Shown here piece after piece: positions 36,804 through 49,400 of a stretch of DNA of 64,000 bases. The translations under genes were made by a program, and so were the position numbers. Position 1 is the stretch's first letter; the number at the start of each line of letters is the position of its first letter. The notes beneath the pieces were generated by a model, which was not told where the DNA came from, did not search any database, and was given only the letters and a program-made list of their open reading frames with translations. Source of the DNA: Amyelois transitella (lineage: Eukaryota > Arthropoda > Insecta > Lepidoptera > Pyralidae); assembly GCF_032362555.1 (NCBI RefSeq), contig NC_083525.1:2527501-2591500 (forward strand). The letters are read 5' to 3'.

Positions 36804-36865
36804 GGGTGAAGCCAGACGGGCGTAATTTTATAAGTTGTGAGTCGCAGAATTTCGGCCGCGTAAAT
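36804..36865 (+). repeat. Harbinger left terminal inverted repeat
   Basis: Pairs with 39928-39989 over about 60 bases with few mismatches; the first 28 bases match exactly. Confidence 0.9.
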
Positions 36866-36960
36866 TACGCCCAACCGAATTTCGGTTGAGCTGCCAGATG
36901 GACGTAATTTATTCAGTCGCTATCGAGTGTTGATACGGGGTGTTTGTGTCATCAAGTGCG

Positions 36961-39090
36961 ATGGATCCATTGAAAATATTGTGTATTTACGAAGCATATT
37001 CAGAAGATACTGAAGATGATGCCAGAAAAAGAAGCTGGGTAAACCCACTCAATAGTGAGAGGCTGATATGTGGACAGTTCCATACATTATATGAACGTGT
37101 ATGTGCAAATCCAGATATGTTTAAAAACTACTACCATATGCCATTACATGTTTTTCAAGAATTATTACATCACGTAAAACCTTTTATTACTAAATCGGAC
37201 ACAAATATGAGACTAGCCATCAGCCCAGAGGAAAGATTAATAATAACACTCAAGTAAGTTTTAAAGTATTTTAATTATTATTTTACTTAAATATAAAGAT
37301 TAATGAACAAGCTGCACAGTATTCTATGTTTCATCATATTCATTTATTTCATTAGAGTGATATTCATTTGCCTGTGTTGTGTATCCTCTATTTACTGGTG
37401 TCGGGTAGTATTGATTACTGCTGTGGGAATCGGAAAAGGGTGATGAAAAATGAGGCCAATTTGATTGTGTGTGCTGTTCTGGAATTTGGTACTTGACTTT
37501 ATTTAATGCTTTCATAAGTTCCATGCGAAATTCGAAATTCTGTTTTTCTGTCATTTTGGACATCTCCGGCAAAAAAGACAATAAAAATAATCGATTAGGA
37601 TCCTTATCATCATCATTATCAAACTTTTTGAGAAGAGATTCTTGAAACAGTGTCAGTGTTTGTTTTTTATTTTTTGTTCGGGATACAGATGTCTCGGGTT
37701 GCGATGGCACTGTCTGCTTTGACGTCGATGGCTGGTTTTCGTATACAGGTTTTTGCATTGACGCTGGCTGGCTGGTAGACGGTTGATACAGTGGTGAGTC
37801 TGCTTCTGTGGATCTGGATTGTTCATCAGGATCTTCATCGTCGTTGTTGCCAGTTATATTACTGTCATCGTTATCATTATCAGTGTTTTCAGGAGAAGTT
37901 ACATTTGAAAATGAGTTCCTTGACTGTTTGGTAACTTTTAAAAACTGCAATAAATCAAAATACGGGCATGGTTTCTTCTTCTTTGCTGCGCTACCACTTC
38001 TTTCTTCATTTTCTTTTTTTTTTTCACGCGTGTAATAATCTCTTACGGTTTTCCATTTTTTTTGCAGAAAATGTACTGAAAAGCAAAAGATTAAAATTTT
38101 AATAGGATGATTATGTTATTGATTTATGTAATAAAATATAACTTTAGTGTTTTCAATTGTGTTCAATTAATTATTTTTACATTTTGTTTCAGGTATCTTG
38201 CCAAAGGTATTGATTTAAATACAATAAGTGAAGACTTCTTGATTGGGCGTTCTACTGCGTATGATATCGTCAAACATACCTGTATACAAATATGGAATGT
38301 ACTTCAGCCTAATGAAATGCCAGAACCGAATGAATCTATTTGGAATTCGAACTCCGAGCTTTTTTATAAGAAAACTAATTTTCCAAATTGCGTTGGGGCA
38401 ATAGATGGTAAACACGTCAGAATAAAATCACCTTCACACAGTGGTTCGAATTATTATAATTATAAGAAATACTTCTCCATCGTGTTAATGGCTGTGGCAG
38501 ATGCAAACTGTTGTTTTACAACGATTAATGTTGGTGATTATGGAAAAGAATCCGATAACTCTATATTCAGAAAGTCTACATTAGGTCAAAAGTTTTTCAG
38601 AAATGATTTAAATTTACCGGAAGACAAAAATTTGCCCAATTACACAAACGAACCCCAACCTTTTGTTTTTGTTGGAGATGAGGCGTTTGGTTTACACAGA
38701 AATATGATGCGCCCATATCCTAACAGAAACCTAGATAGAAACAAACGTATTTTTAATTATCGTCTTAGTAGAGCGCGACGATGTGTAGAATGTGCTTTTG
38801 GCATATTAACAAATAAATGGAGGGTACTTCACTCTTCAATGCAAGTCAACCCTGACTTTGCCATTGATATAGTTAAAGCTACATGCGTTTTGCACAATTT
38901 CGTGCGAAGGAGAGTTGGGGCTAAGTTTGACGATGAGTTTTTGAAATGTCCTTTACAATGTATTCAACAAATTTCAAATGGAAGAAGGTCGTCGAGTTCT
39001 GCTATAGTCACCAGAGATTTTTTTAAAAATTACTTTGTTTGTGAAGTAGGAGCGTTACCCTGGCAAAATCGAATCAATTCTGTATTCTGA
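36961..39090 (+). CDS. PIF/Harbinger transposase (2 exons, 396 aa)
   Basis: Cuts and pastes the element. Exons 36961-37253 and 38193-39090 join as RLIITLKYLAKG, a hallmark stretch of the family. The DDE catalytic triad is visible: Asp about 169 in GAIDGKHV, Asp about 260 in VGDEAFGL and Glu about 297 in RARRCVECAFG. The length is normal and the frame intact. The frame is open upstream to 36940; I chose ATG 36961 because MDPLK begins the conserved N-terminal region, though the Met at 36940 is possible. Its intron (37254-38192) contains the last exon of the MADF gene on the other strand. Confidence 0.9.
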
Positions 39091-39700
39091 TCTTTTACAA
39101 TAAATTACTTATTGGTAATTTTAATATAGGATACAGCATATAGATACAGCCGGTATAGATATAATACAGGTGTTACAAAAATCACTGAAAAGGTGAGACA
39201 CGTAAACAATAGTTTCATACAAAGAACTCGATGGCATAGTCAGAATTTACCAAATCACGAAAAAAAATTTGACTCTCCATACAAAATGCGATTAGCACTG
39301 GGACATTTTGTATGGGGAGGTAAATTGACCATGCCATCGAGTTCTGTGTATGAAACTATTGTGTACGTGTCTCACCATTTCAATGATTTTTATAACACCC
39401 TGTATATTAATAATATTTTAATGTTAATAAAAATATTTTGTACGTGTCTCACCATTTCAGTGATTTTTAAAGCAGCCTGTATATCAATAACATTTTAATG
39501 TTAATAAAAATATGGTAAAAATACTCACTTTTCTTTTCTTTGTCTTCGTTGCTCAAGTTGTTCCATTCTTCAAAACAATTCTCAGCGACCTCTTGCCATG
39601 CTTTCTGTTTCAAAAACTTGTCACTGTATGACTTTTCTGACAAATTCCATAAACATGGCCGTTGTTCCACTTCAAAAATCAATTTTTCCGTGTCGAACAT
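37324..39700 (-). CDS. Harbinger MADF/Myb-like DNA-binding protein (2 exons, 307 aa)
   Basis: Partner protein thought to bind element ends and help the transposase reach the nucleus. Exons 39700-39529 and 38075-37324. Residues 1-80 form a MADF-type domain (FDTEKLIFEVEQRPCLWN, KAWQEVAENC, LQKKWKTVRDYYTREKKK). A Lys-rich stretch follows, then a long acidic, Ser/Thr/Gln-rich disordered region. The C-terminus holds PNRLFLLSFLPEMSKM, typical of MADF/BESS-like proteins. The intron (38076-39528) contains the transposase's second exon and a nested MITE. No stops or shifts seen. Confidence 0.85.
39167..39402. mobile_element. hairpin MITE nested in the Harbinger element
   Basis: Two arms of about 85 bases are inverted copies (GGTGAGACACGTA and GAACTCGATGGCAT versus reverse complements). 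Ends CAGG and CCTG are flanked by TA, as in Tc1/mariner-type MITEs. It sits inside the MADF intron. Confidence 0.75.
39364..39514 (+). repeat. tandem direct repeat of about 75 bases
   Basis: TACGTGTCTCACCATTTCA to TTAATGTTAATAAAAATAT occurs twice in a row (39364-39440, 39441-39514) with several differences. It covers the right end of the nested MITE plus flank. Confidence 0.75.
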
Positions 39701-39927
39701 TTTTCAGAACAGCGAGAAACTCCTACCTACGCATCCCGTAACGAACTGTCGCTGCGCTGCCCCGCTGACCGCTCTCCCCTCCCTCACCCGCTGCCCCGCT
39801 GACCGCTCTCCCCTCCCTCACCCCGACAGAAATTCGGTCGAGTTTATGCGCGTGAGTCGACAGACAACTCATTTTGCGTCGTCGTGTGGCGCAAACTGCA
39901 CTTTTGTATGAAACCGAATGCAGCAGA

Positions 39928-39989
39928 AATTACGCGACCGAAAATACGCGACTCACAACTCATAAAATTACGCCCGTCTGGCTTCACCC
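39928..39989 (-). repeat. Harbinger right terminal inverted repeat
   Basis: Ends GTCTGGCTTCACCC before the TAA duplication; mirror of 36804-36865. Confidence 0.9.
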
Positions 39990-40189
39990 TAACTGTACAA
40001 TATAGTAGTGTCGTCATGAATTCAATTGATCTTCGATTCTCGACCTTAACAACGAAAAAAACTGTTGTTGTCACAAAGAGGAGGTCTCGAATAGAAATAA
40101 ATCAATTTCACCTACAACACATCTGATAATAATTGTGAGACTGATTTCACGATTAACAAAAAAAAAATACTGAACCTATAATTTTTCAG

Positions 40190-40228
40190 TCCGATGATGA
40201 TGATGAACTCAAAGACTTAGACATTTAA
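40190..40228 (+). other. possible acidic 3' exon on the plus strand
   Basis: ATTTTTCAG followed by codons for SDDDDELKDLDI and TAA. It looks like a short terminal exon in phase 0. Which gene it would belong to is unclear. The lipocalin is the nearest upstream + gene, and two internal GT sites of its last exon are in phase 0. Confidence 0.25.
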
Positions 40229-40285
40229 GAGTTGTTGTATGTATGTTATGTTAATAGAGACACAAAGATAAAATTATTAATATAT

Positions 40286-40291
40286 TTTATT
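40286..40291 (-). terminator. polyadenylation signal of the FAS-like gene
   Basis: TTTATT on the plus strand (AATAAA on minus), 180 bases after the stop at 40471. Confidence 0.5.
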
Positions 40292-40470
40292 CTTTAAAAC
40301 AATAACATGATTGTGTTGATTACAATAAACAAACATATCACCTAAAATCACAACTTATATGTTAGCTTTTAAAGCCCAGGTTAATAACAAACAATATATA
40401 TTTTTTTAACCCTGGAAATCATATGAACTAGATCGGTATTAAGCCACAAAAGAAAATACAAAATAAAACA

Positions 40471-43400
40471 TTAGTTGATAACCATATAAGTATCACCATT
40501 CGTGAGATAACTGTCACAAATATTCTTCTCATTGAATTCTTCAATTAGCTTTTTATCTAAATGTCTATTGATGATGTTAGAACATTGCAAATCATAAGCA
40601 GCGTTCACCATTTTTGCTTTCAAATCGTAAACGATCACTGGTCGTTTGGAATACATCTGTAAATTTCCTTGTTGTTCGAAAGCGCGCATCAGCACGATTT
40701 GCGAACGTAGGCTGAACGGCTTTGGCTTATAATTCTTGACCTGAAGAATTCTGGAGTATGCTGCTTTTATCAACGCGTGAGCATATTGAGCGGAATGTGG
40801 AACCTGACCAACTAGTGTTCTCACAGCGGCTTGAACCTTTTCATCCCAAGTACGATAGTTCTTTAAATCTTTAAGCTGTTTGATGTCTCCTCCCATAATC
40901 GTGAACATGTGCTGTGCTACTGCATCTTGAAGATCTTCTTTTGTTTTGTAATTGTTTAAATTTTTCTCTAGCGTCTGTTTGAAATCTTCTGGGGAAGCAC
41001 CGATACAGTAGACCGTACCAGTGAGGCCTGTTAAAATATTATTATATTTTTTTTTTCTGGCTTTGAAAATACAGAATTCTGTTGTAGTTTTCATGCATAA
41101 AGCTTAAATAACAAATCCTACACAATTTTTTTAGAGATTTTTTATTGAACAGCGGTAGCTATATCTATGGTTCTCAAAAATCTAATCCGTACTAATCTTG
41201 TTGTAGATCTAAACCTTAAATAATTAATCCTACACAATTCTTTTTGGCGATTTTAATTTTTCATTTTGTAATGCTAAATTATCAGTGATGCAATCGCAAA
41301 TTGCTCCTTCAATTATTCGTAATTTATCATTCTTACCATGTTGTTCCAAAATGGCGGCCATCTCCAAAGCAATGAGTACACCGCACTCGTAGCCCAATAA
41401 ATAGAAGAAAGATTTCAGTTCCGTTTTCTTAAGCAAGGTCTGCAAATTTACAATTTTTGATGCTTTCATAAAATATAATGAAAGTTATTACAAATACAGT
41501 TAACTACAAATTTATGTCACCTAAATAATCTGAAGGCTACGATGTGGAGTAAGATATGATTTTCTATGTAATTTTTTTCGTCAATAAATGGGCAATTTAA
41601 ACCCTGCTTTATCTCATTCGAAAATAATTTAATTATTACATTGACTTAATCACTCAGAGTCAAAAGTCCTTTTTTAGATCTTGATTGTAGGTACCTCAGC
41701 GTATCTCCTAGCTATTTCAGGTATCGTCTCCTGAAGATTGTCCAGGCCTGGTTGCAGCACGAGAGCTGGTAGCTTCAGCCTCTCACATAGCATCTTGAAA
41801 CGCTGGTTGTGACCTTCGAGACCTGGCACCATGCATAAGTATGTCTGGGTCAGGTCGAATTCGTCAGCTCTCTGGAAAATATTAAGGACAGTAAAAAAAA
41901 TTTCGGAACTCATCAAAGCGTTTTTTAGTGTCTTGAAGACAACACTTACAACCTTTATATACTACTATGTTAGTATTGTTTTATTACAAGCTAATTCGAC
42001 GGATGGAATTTACAGTATTGTATTAAGTAAAGTTGTAGGTAGAACTTTAAAGAACCACACTCGACTTGTTTATACCTATCTGAATGATATCGGAGCTGAA
42101 TATTGAGTAAATTTATTTAAAAAATATCTAAAAAGACCTTTAAAACATGAATAGAAACACACCATAGTAGAATTACTGCCCATAGTAGGCAAAAACACCA
42201 TTTCAGTTGTAGCCAAGAGCTCGTCCGAATCAACGTAGAGGAAGTAGTTCTTCAAACCCTCCACTTCTTGAAATTCTGATTCAGTAATCATCGACTCTAA
42301 ATATTTGATCCTAAAAAATAAAACGCATGTTTAAGAAATTCGAAGGTTCAGAAAAAGGTTCAAAATTATTAATTAAACCTTCAATAAATAGCAAAAAGTT
42401 TAATAAATAAATGCTTTTATTAAAATTGCGTTGATCAATGGTTGCAGTTTAGACATAACGTAAGTAAAGTTTGTTTAAAAATTAAAATTCGGAACCAACC
42501 GATCAATTGTCAGAGATTTTAACTTGTCGTCACTGTAACAAAAACTGTAACTGTCCCTCAGAAATGTATATAATGATTTCAACTTCTCGTCATTAATGCC
42601 TAGAGCTTCTAGAGTGGTACTGCCATCGACATTAGCAGGAATTTCTATTTCTGAAAAAAAGTTAAGTTAGAGTTGGACAAAATCTAACCCACAACACATG
42701 AATACCTTTGTATGAAGAATGTAGTGCAAACAGGAAGAGAAAAAGAAGAAGAATATGAAAATCATTTCAAAAGAGACGCCCAGAATGAAGAAAGAAATCT
42801 GTCATAATTTTAACAGCCCAAAAAATTGATATACAGCCAATTTTTGTGAATTTTATTTTTATTTACGAATATAGGATACAATATCATAATTTTCACGAAT
42901 ATAGATAGATTATCCAGAAACCATGTAACATGAACATCAAAATATATAATTTGTTAGACATTTTATTGAAAAATTAAAAATGACAGCATTAGATGATCAT
43001 TTCATTTGGCTAGGGTACAGAACGGAAGTAGTAAAGCGAAATAGTATTATTATAATGAACCTTTATCTACCAATGAAAGGAACCACACAGATTAAGGCTT
43101 TCAATTTATAAACAAATAGTACCAGCTATAGAAGCTATCTGTTGTAGCAGACAAAACTCCTTATTGTCTCGACAATTTGCAATTAGTACTGGTTCTTTTG
43201 AGCGAATAGCTTGTTCCATTGCATCCAAATGAGAACTGCTAAGCTGATAATCAAAAACAATATTTTTATAAAATTGTAACAGAACAATAAGCCATCATGT
43301 TGGTTTGGTGTATGTCTTACCTTATTCTTTATAGGTATAATAAGTTTGTTGGCCGGCAATCCATCCTTAGCTCTGGATTTGCACATTGTTTGTCCCAATA

Positions 43401-46400
43401 ACTTATTGTCACCCACAATGGCGAAATACCTTAACAAAAATTAGAGTCATAAAAGTCCAGATGGATGAGAGTTGTCTTAGGAAAAAACTGTTGAAAAGAT
43501 ACTAAAGATTGGAATTCTTTTTAATCAGAGTAAATTTAATTAATAATCAATGTTTTCATACTTAAGTGCAGGACATGATTTCCTTGCAACAATGTCCAAG
43601 TTATCCACCATCTTCTGGCTGAACTTGCTATTCCCGTCAATGATATAAATACCCTCAATCGGACCAGCTCTAACGCAATGATTTAGCAAACCAAGCACTC
43701 CTTTGATATTATTCAAATCTCCATCAGAAGTAATTCCTATATCCACATCTTGATTTTTCCATGTTCTGAAAATAATTTTAAGACTTGGGTTTCTATTTAG
43801 CATGATACCTTTAAGTATATTTTTTAAGATCAGCAAATTCTACTCACGTTACTTCGGTTAGTATATTACTATTTGCTGTCAAAGAATGTACTCTTATTTT
43901 TTTAGCACCACGATCTACCAGCCTTTTCACCCAATGGCGTGAATAGTCATAATCATCTGTTATGACAAGGTGACAATATTCAGGGCAGCAAACGATTCTA
44001 AAATTAAAACAAAAAAAGAATGAAGAATATACATGGAGGGCATGCAGTAAGGGTGAATTAAGAAGATGCAACTAGAATTTCGAATCTATTCGGCTTTCAT
44101 GATTAATAGCCAATCCCATGTTCTAATAATAAACAATGCTATACAATGTCTGATTTGTCATAATGCCAAAATTCACTTCAATCATCGATTCATTGCAACA
44201 TGATAAAGGTGCTCATACACACTCTTTGAATAAAACTGATAGTAAAATACATAATTGCATTGCATGCATCTAATACGAAGATAAACATCATCAAATGACA
44301 CCTGGGTTGTCCTCGTATATCAAAATCGTGTAGTTTCAACACAACCCTGCCCCTATGGTTCCCAGATGCCAGGAGTTTGAGCGCCCGAGTCGCTTCGTTC
44401 GGAGGGAATACGATGCGAGTCAGCGGCACCACATAACCCTGAGCCACACCTTCGGCCAATAGTTTCTGGATTCTCTGCAAGATTTCTCATTAAAATCAAT
44501 TATCAAATATAACAAATTCTTATTTATCTTTCGTTAATTATTTTTGGAACTGGAGCTGGGAGAAGCAAAATAGAATTAAATAGAAATGTACTTGACAGCT
44601 TAGTTTTTATTAACTACTTCATCTTTCTTATGGTATGGTCCTATCATCTATATGAAAAACGAACCGTAATGGTTCTTGCAATATTTCTTGTTTTCTATTT
44701 ATGGCAATTTATTTAAGAGGTTTCTTTTATAGAACCAAACGACACCAAAAAAAAACTAAGACAAACAACAAACCATAGAAAAAAACTTACTTTCATAACA
44801 TCCATTTTCGAAAATAGAGTAGATGCATCCATAATAATGTACGCTCTATCTTCAATTAAGTTATACATCCCGAAATTATAGTGTTCCGCATTAGATATTT
44901 GGGAGAAATCGAAGGTGATACCATTATGACCGGTGACGTGAAGGGTGCTCTAAAAAGTAGAAGATTTTTAAAAAAATATTCAAATCTAGCTGCACCCGGG
45001 AGTTTTGCTCTTGTGGAAGTTTTGGGATTTAAAGTACACTGTGTTTGTCCAGGTAATATTCTACGCGTGTACTAAATTTTATCAAAATCGTCATCAAAAG
45101 AGTAACAATAACACACATCCTTACAAACTTTTGCATTTATAGTATTATTAGTAGCAAGGAATTTAATCATCTTCATCTCATACCATAATATTTTTAGATT
45201 ACATTGTACTTACATTTTTAAGTGCACCTTCAACTGTATTAAAAGCCATAGCACAACGCTTTCCTTTAGTGCGCGTTAAGACCATGTCCGCGAATGTGTG
45301 GTCCCTTGAATTTCCAATATCGTTCTCTAAAACATGTGTTTTGTATTAGTTATTTCTATGTATTGTTATTTTAGTGTACAGAGTTACTTTATTCTACTAT
45401 TCTTCCTATATACTCTGTAAAGGACCTTCAGGAGCTATACTAATACAGGTTTTTAAGATTCTATGGTAGAATCGTACTTCTCAACTTGCATAGTGTAAAC
45501 AGGCAAACGGTAAATATGACAAGCAGATCAATAGTTATCATATATAAAGATAGCATATAGATAGCAAATACTTACCATCCAACATTGGAAACAGTCTCAG
45601 AAGGAACTGTTTCTTCTCAATGCTACCAACTGATGTAAGCACTCTGCTGCCGCGAGCCAGGGCGAGGTTTATAACAGCCTGCCCCAGGCCTCCAGCGCCA
45701 GAGTGCACGAATATGTTCTCTATGTCTACTAAAGCCCCTTTGATGAACTGTGGAATACATTATTAAGTGTTAAACTAGCGTATAATTTAATTCTTCTTAG
45801 TCTATTAGTAAAGTTGGATAAACATCCCCTAAACTACAATCATAAAGGCAAATAATTTAGCTAGAATAAATAGCTAGATATAAACAAAATTTGGAGTCAT
45901 TGATGGCAATTTTGTTTCAAGTAATGATACCATTCAGACTAAAGAAAGTTTCATGCTTTCTATAAAATACTAAACTTTTAGATAAGCTATGCTAACCTAT
46001 TGATTAAGCATATGAACCCGTTAACGAAGTTTCAAGACCAGAACCATGTTGTCTTAAAGTGGAATGAGACTTACTAAGCAGTGGATAGCCTGGGCATATG
46101 CCAGTGGAACAGTAACAGCATCCTCAAGACTCCAGTGATCTGGTACCGGCCACAGCAGCTCAGGGATCGCTAGCACTCGGGAACTGGCGGCTCCTTTTGG
46201 TATTAATCCCATTACACGTTCACCGCTAAACACGATCATAAATCAAAATTAAGAAGTTCAAAAGTTGAATGTAAAAAAAAAGCTTGTTGCAAAAAAAAAT
46301 TCTGTAGCTATTCGATGAAGCGTTTTGCCAACAACAGGTTGCTTTTTTATTGATTTATTGTTATAAATTTATTTCTCATCAAGATGTATTTTTTTCGGGT

Positions 46401-49400
46401 TTACCAATCACCACCACACACTTAATTTTTTTTATAAAATAAACCTTGTTTAAACCCACAATCACAAAAATTTAAATATAGATAAGATTTATACCTGTCA
46501 GTCACTCCGCTGAACTCCATTGCGTATGATCTAACATTGTCCTCGTCATATTTCGACACCCCCATAGCTTGTTTTACGTCACGGTGGTTGAAACTGCAGT
46601 AATGGACCTGAAAAATATCACTTCATTTATTACAATTCTGACACTTTATTCTTTCTTCGTCTTATTGGAATGCTCTTCATCATGTTTTTTGTAATTTTAT
46701 CCCATTGGAGACCTTTATGGAGGAGCTTCGTACTCAAAAGTCGCTAAAAGATATATTATTATTAATATAATTATTGTCTGTCATAAATCCTATATCTTGG
46801 GATGAATGTAATAAATTCATAATAAACAGTGACATTTTAACAAACCGTGGCTGGAATACCGGAGCCCTTCAATGCAGGTTGTTCAACCCATCTCAAAGAT
46901 TCCATGTCTCCTAATCGCAAGCTTTGCAATTTCGCAACACTCTCCGTTGACAATTTTTCAATATATGGTAAATAAAATTCTCCACCCCAAGTGCCCTAAA
47001 AATACACAAAACTGTACAATAATTTCCAAATATATCTTATACCTATACATATATATACATTTTGTTACGGAGTCGTTGCTATATTTTAAAGTGGAATATT
47101 ATTCACAGCCATTGTTCAAAACTGAATATCCACTGCCAAATTTCATTGCTGTCCATTAAGTAGTTAGTTTTCTTGGAAACGAAATACTTACATTATTCAA
47201 TACGTTGAATGCCAAATCTAAATCAGGGAGTTGGGTCAAGCATTGACTTTCTGCATCCTGGCTCATGGCTATCAGATAAATTTGATTCCGTTCTGTGTCA
47301 TTCCGCCATGCTGCTACTAGATCTTTAAGTCCAGGAATTTGAGGATATGACGTTAAAATAACTAATTTATGCCCCAATGGGAGATTAGCTCTTGAAGTTG
47401 ATAGCAGAGATAGATCGGAATGGTTTCTTACAGTGATGGTAATAATTCCAGTTGTAGGAACTAAAGGCCGCCATTTCGCGAGCTCAATTCTAATTTTCTT
47501 GTGATTAGAAGTCGAAACCACTCGGTAAAGATTGGATGGGCGTAATTTTGTATTGTCTGAATCTTCCATATTGATAATAAATGTATTCCTTGGTATTGTT
47601 TCGTGGAGTATTCCTGTCAGCTAAAAATGAAGTGAATAGTTAAACAAAAGTTAATTACCTTTAACTTCATATTTTATTTTATTATATCTCTTTTATTTAA
47701 AAGAACAAGCACACTTAAATAGAATAACATTTTGTTACTTACTTTTTCATCTTTAGACAAGTTTTTAGTTATTAGAACATCAACATTATCTAATGTTTTG
47801 ATCATTTCCATATTTGCTTGTTTATATGTTAATTTTGACTTAGTGTCACTATTTAATATGCGCTTAATTTCATTGGCGGCATCAGAATCAGATTCATAAA
47901 TAGTGTCAACAATGTTTAGATCGCTTTTATTTATATTTTCTATAATGATTTGTAGATACACTTGTAAAGTTTCTGCTAACTGAAATAATTTCAAAATTCA
48001 AAAGTAATAAACTTTGTAAACAGACATCAGCGTTATGACAATAAAGACCAATAAGAAAAAATCTTAGGTTTTCTCATATATACTTACATCACTCTCGCCG
48101 AATCGATGGCGAGGGACAAATTTTAGAGATTTAAGTGCAATTTCTTTCACAACCGGTGAGAAATCACGGAATACCACACTCTCTAACATTATTCCACCAC
48201 AACTGAAAAAATAATCATGTTTGCTAAAAGCTATTGTCAATATTATAATATTTATCTTTATATTAAAAAAAAAACAATTTAACTTCTTTTGGGAATTGTT
48301 TGCTGAACTGTTACTTGAAGTACTATTGTATTATTATACATTTAGTATTATCTGCCTATTGTCTACACTTATTAAAATGAATGTTATTAATTTTCATACC
48401 ACATTAAATCATGTTCTGGGACAAAATCTGCTTCCAAAACCGTTGTCTTATCTGCATGCAATATGTTCCTAAAATGCTCCTTCACATCTATACTCATACT
48501 TCTGATAAGATGTGGCTCAGATACTCCATCAGTTTTACGGTGTAAAGTGTACAGCTGTAGCAACCCATCAATAAAGGTAGTCCAATTGTTAGACCATAGC
48601 AAATGTGCTTTGTTGCAATTTTCACTCATGTCATGGATGCTAAGGAATTCTCCGCTGGAAAAATAATGCTATATATTAAGATTTAAAGAAAAAGTTTAGC
48701 TTTATTATCTTCTGTACTTCAGAGTTTTATCTCAAATAAAGGTATGTTTCCATCTTCTCCTTTGATTTCTGTCAAAAGCGGGCGAGCCCGCTCGAGAAAG
48801 TGAGTCCTAGTACGAATTTAAAAAACCGTGTCGTGCCACAAGGCAGCATCCTAGGTCAAATTCTTTTATGGTAATAATGGATTTTGCTATCATACCTATA
48901 TGAATAGTCTCTCTTTTGTAGCTGATGGTAAACTTCATCGCTTTGTAGCATTTTCCCTTCGTACTCCGGTATTTGATGAACGATATTTTTTTTGACAGGC
49001 ACTATTTTTCTTACTATGTATCCAGTTGCAACTAATGAATCTCCATCAAGAACCTTTTAAAGTAAAGTATTATTTTAATATAAATAAAAGCGAAGTTTGA
49101 ATCTTTTTAGCCTCTACTGTTTTCTACATAGCCTGGTGCCTCTAATAAAAACTACTGATACTAAAAAACAGAATGAAATAAATAATAACGGTAACAAACA
49201 ACCACTACATATTTTTTTATTTCTTTCTGAATTTTTTCTCCCAACGTAAAGTCAACAAAAGACTTTATTGCTTTAAGCTTATATTATACATAATATAAAA
49301 TATTCATCAAAAGGACATACCGACATTGAACATAAAATTAACAAACTTAAATTTAAGAAGACACAAAAAGAAGGGCTGGGAAAATAAAAAGCGAAAGCAA

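Larger units (their letters stand above)
36804..39989 (+). mobile_element. complete PIF/Harbinger DNA transposon (3.19 kb)
   Basis: Left end starts GGGTGAAGCCAGACGGGCGT. The right end is its reverse complement, and the match extends about 60 bases with few differences. TAA on both sides (36801-36803 and 39990-39992) is the 3-bp target duplication of this superfamily. The element carries the two proteins expected of an autonomous Harbinger: a DDE transposase (+) and a MADF/Myb-like protein (-), both with open reading frames. Near-identical ends and intact genes suggest recent activity. A smaller MITE is nested inside it. Confidence 0.93.
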
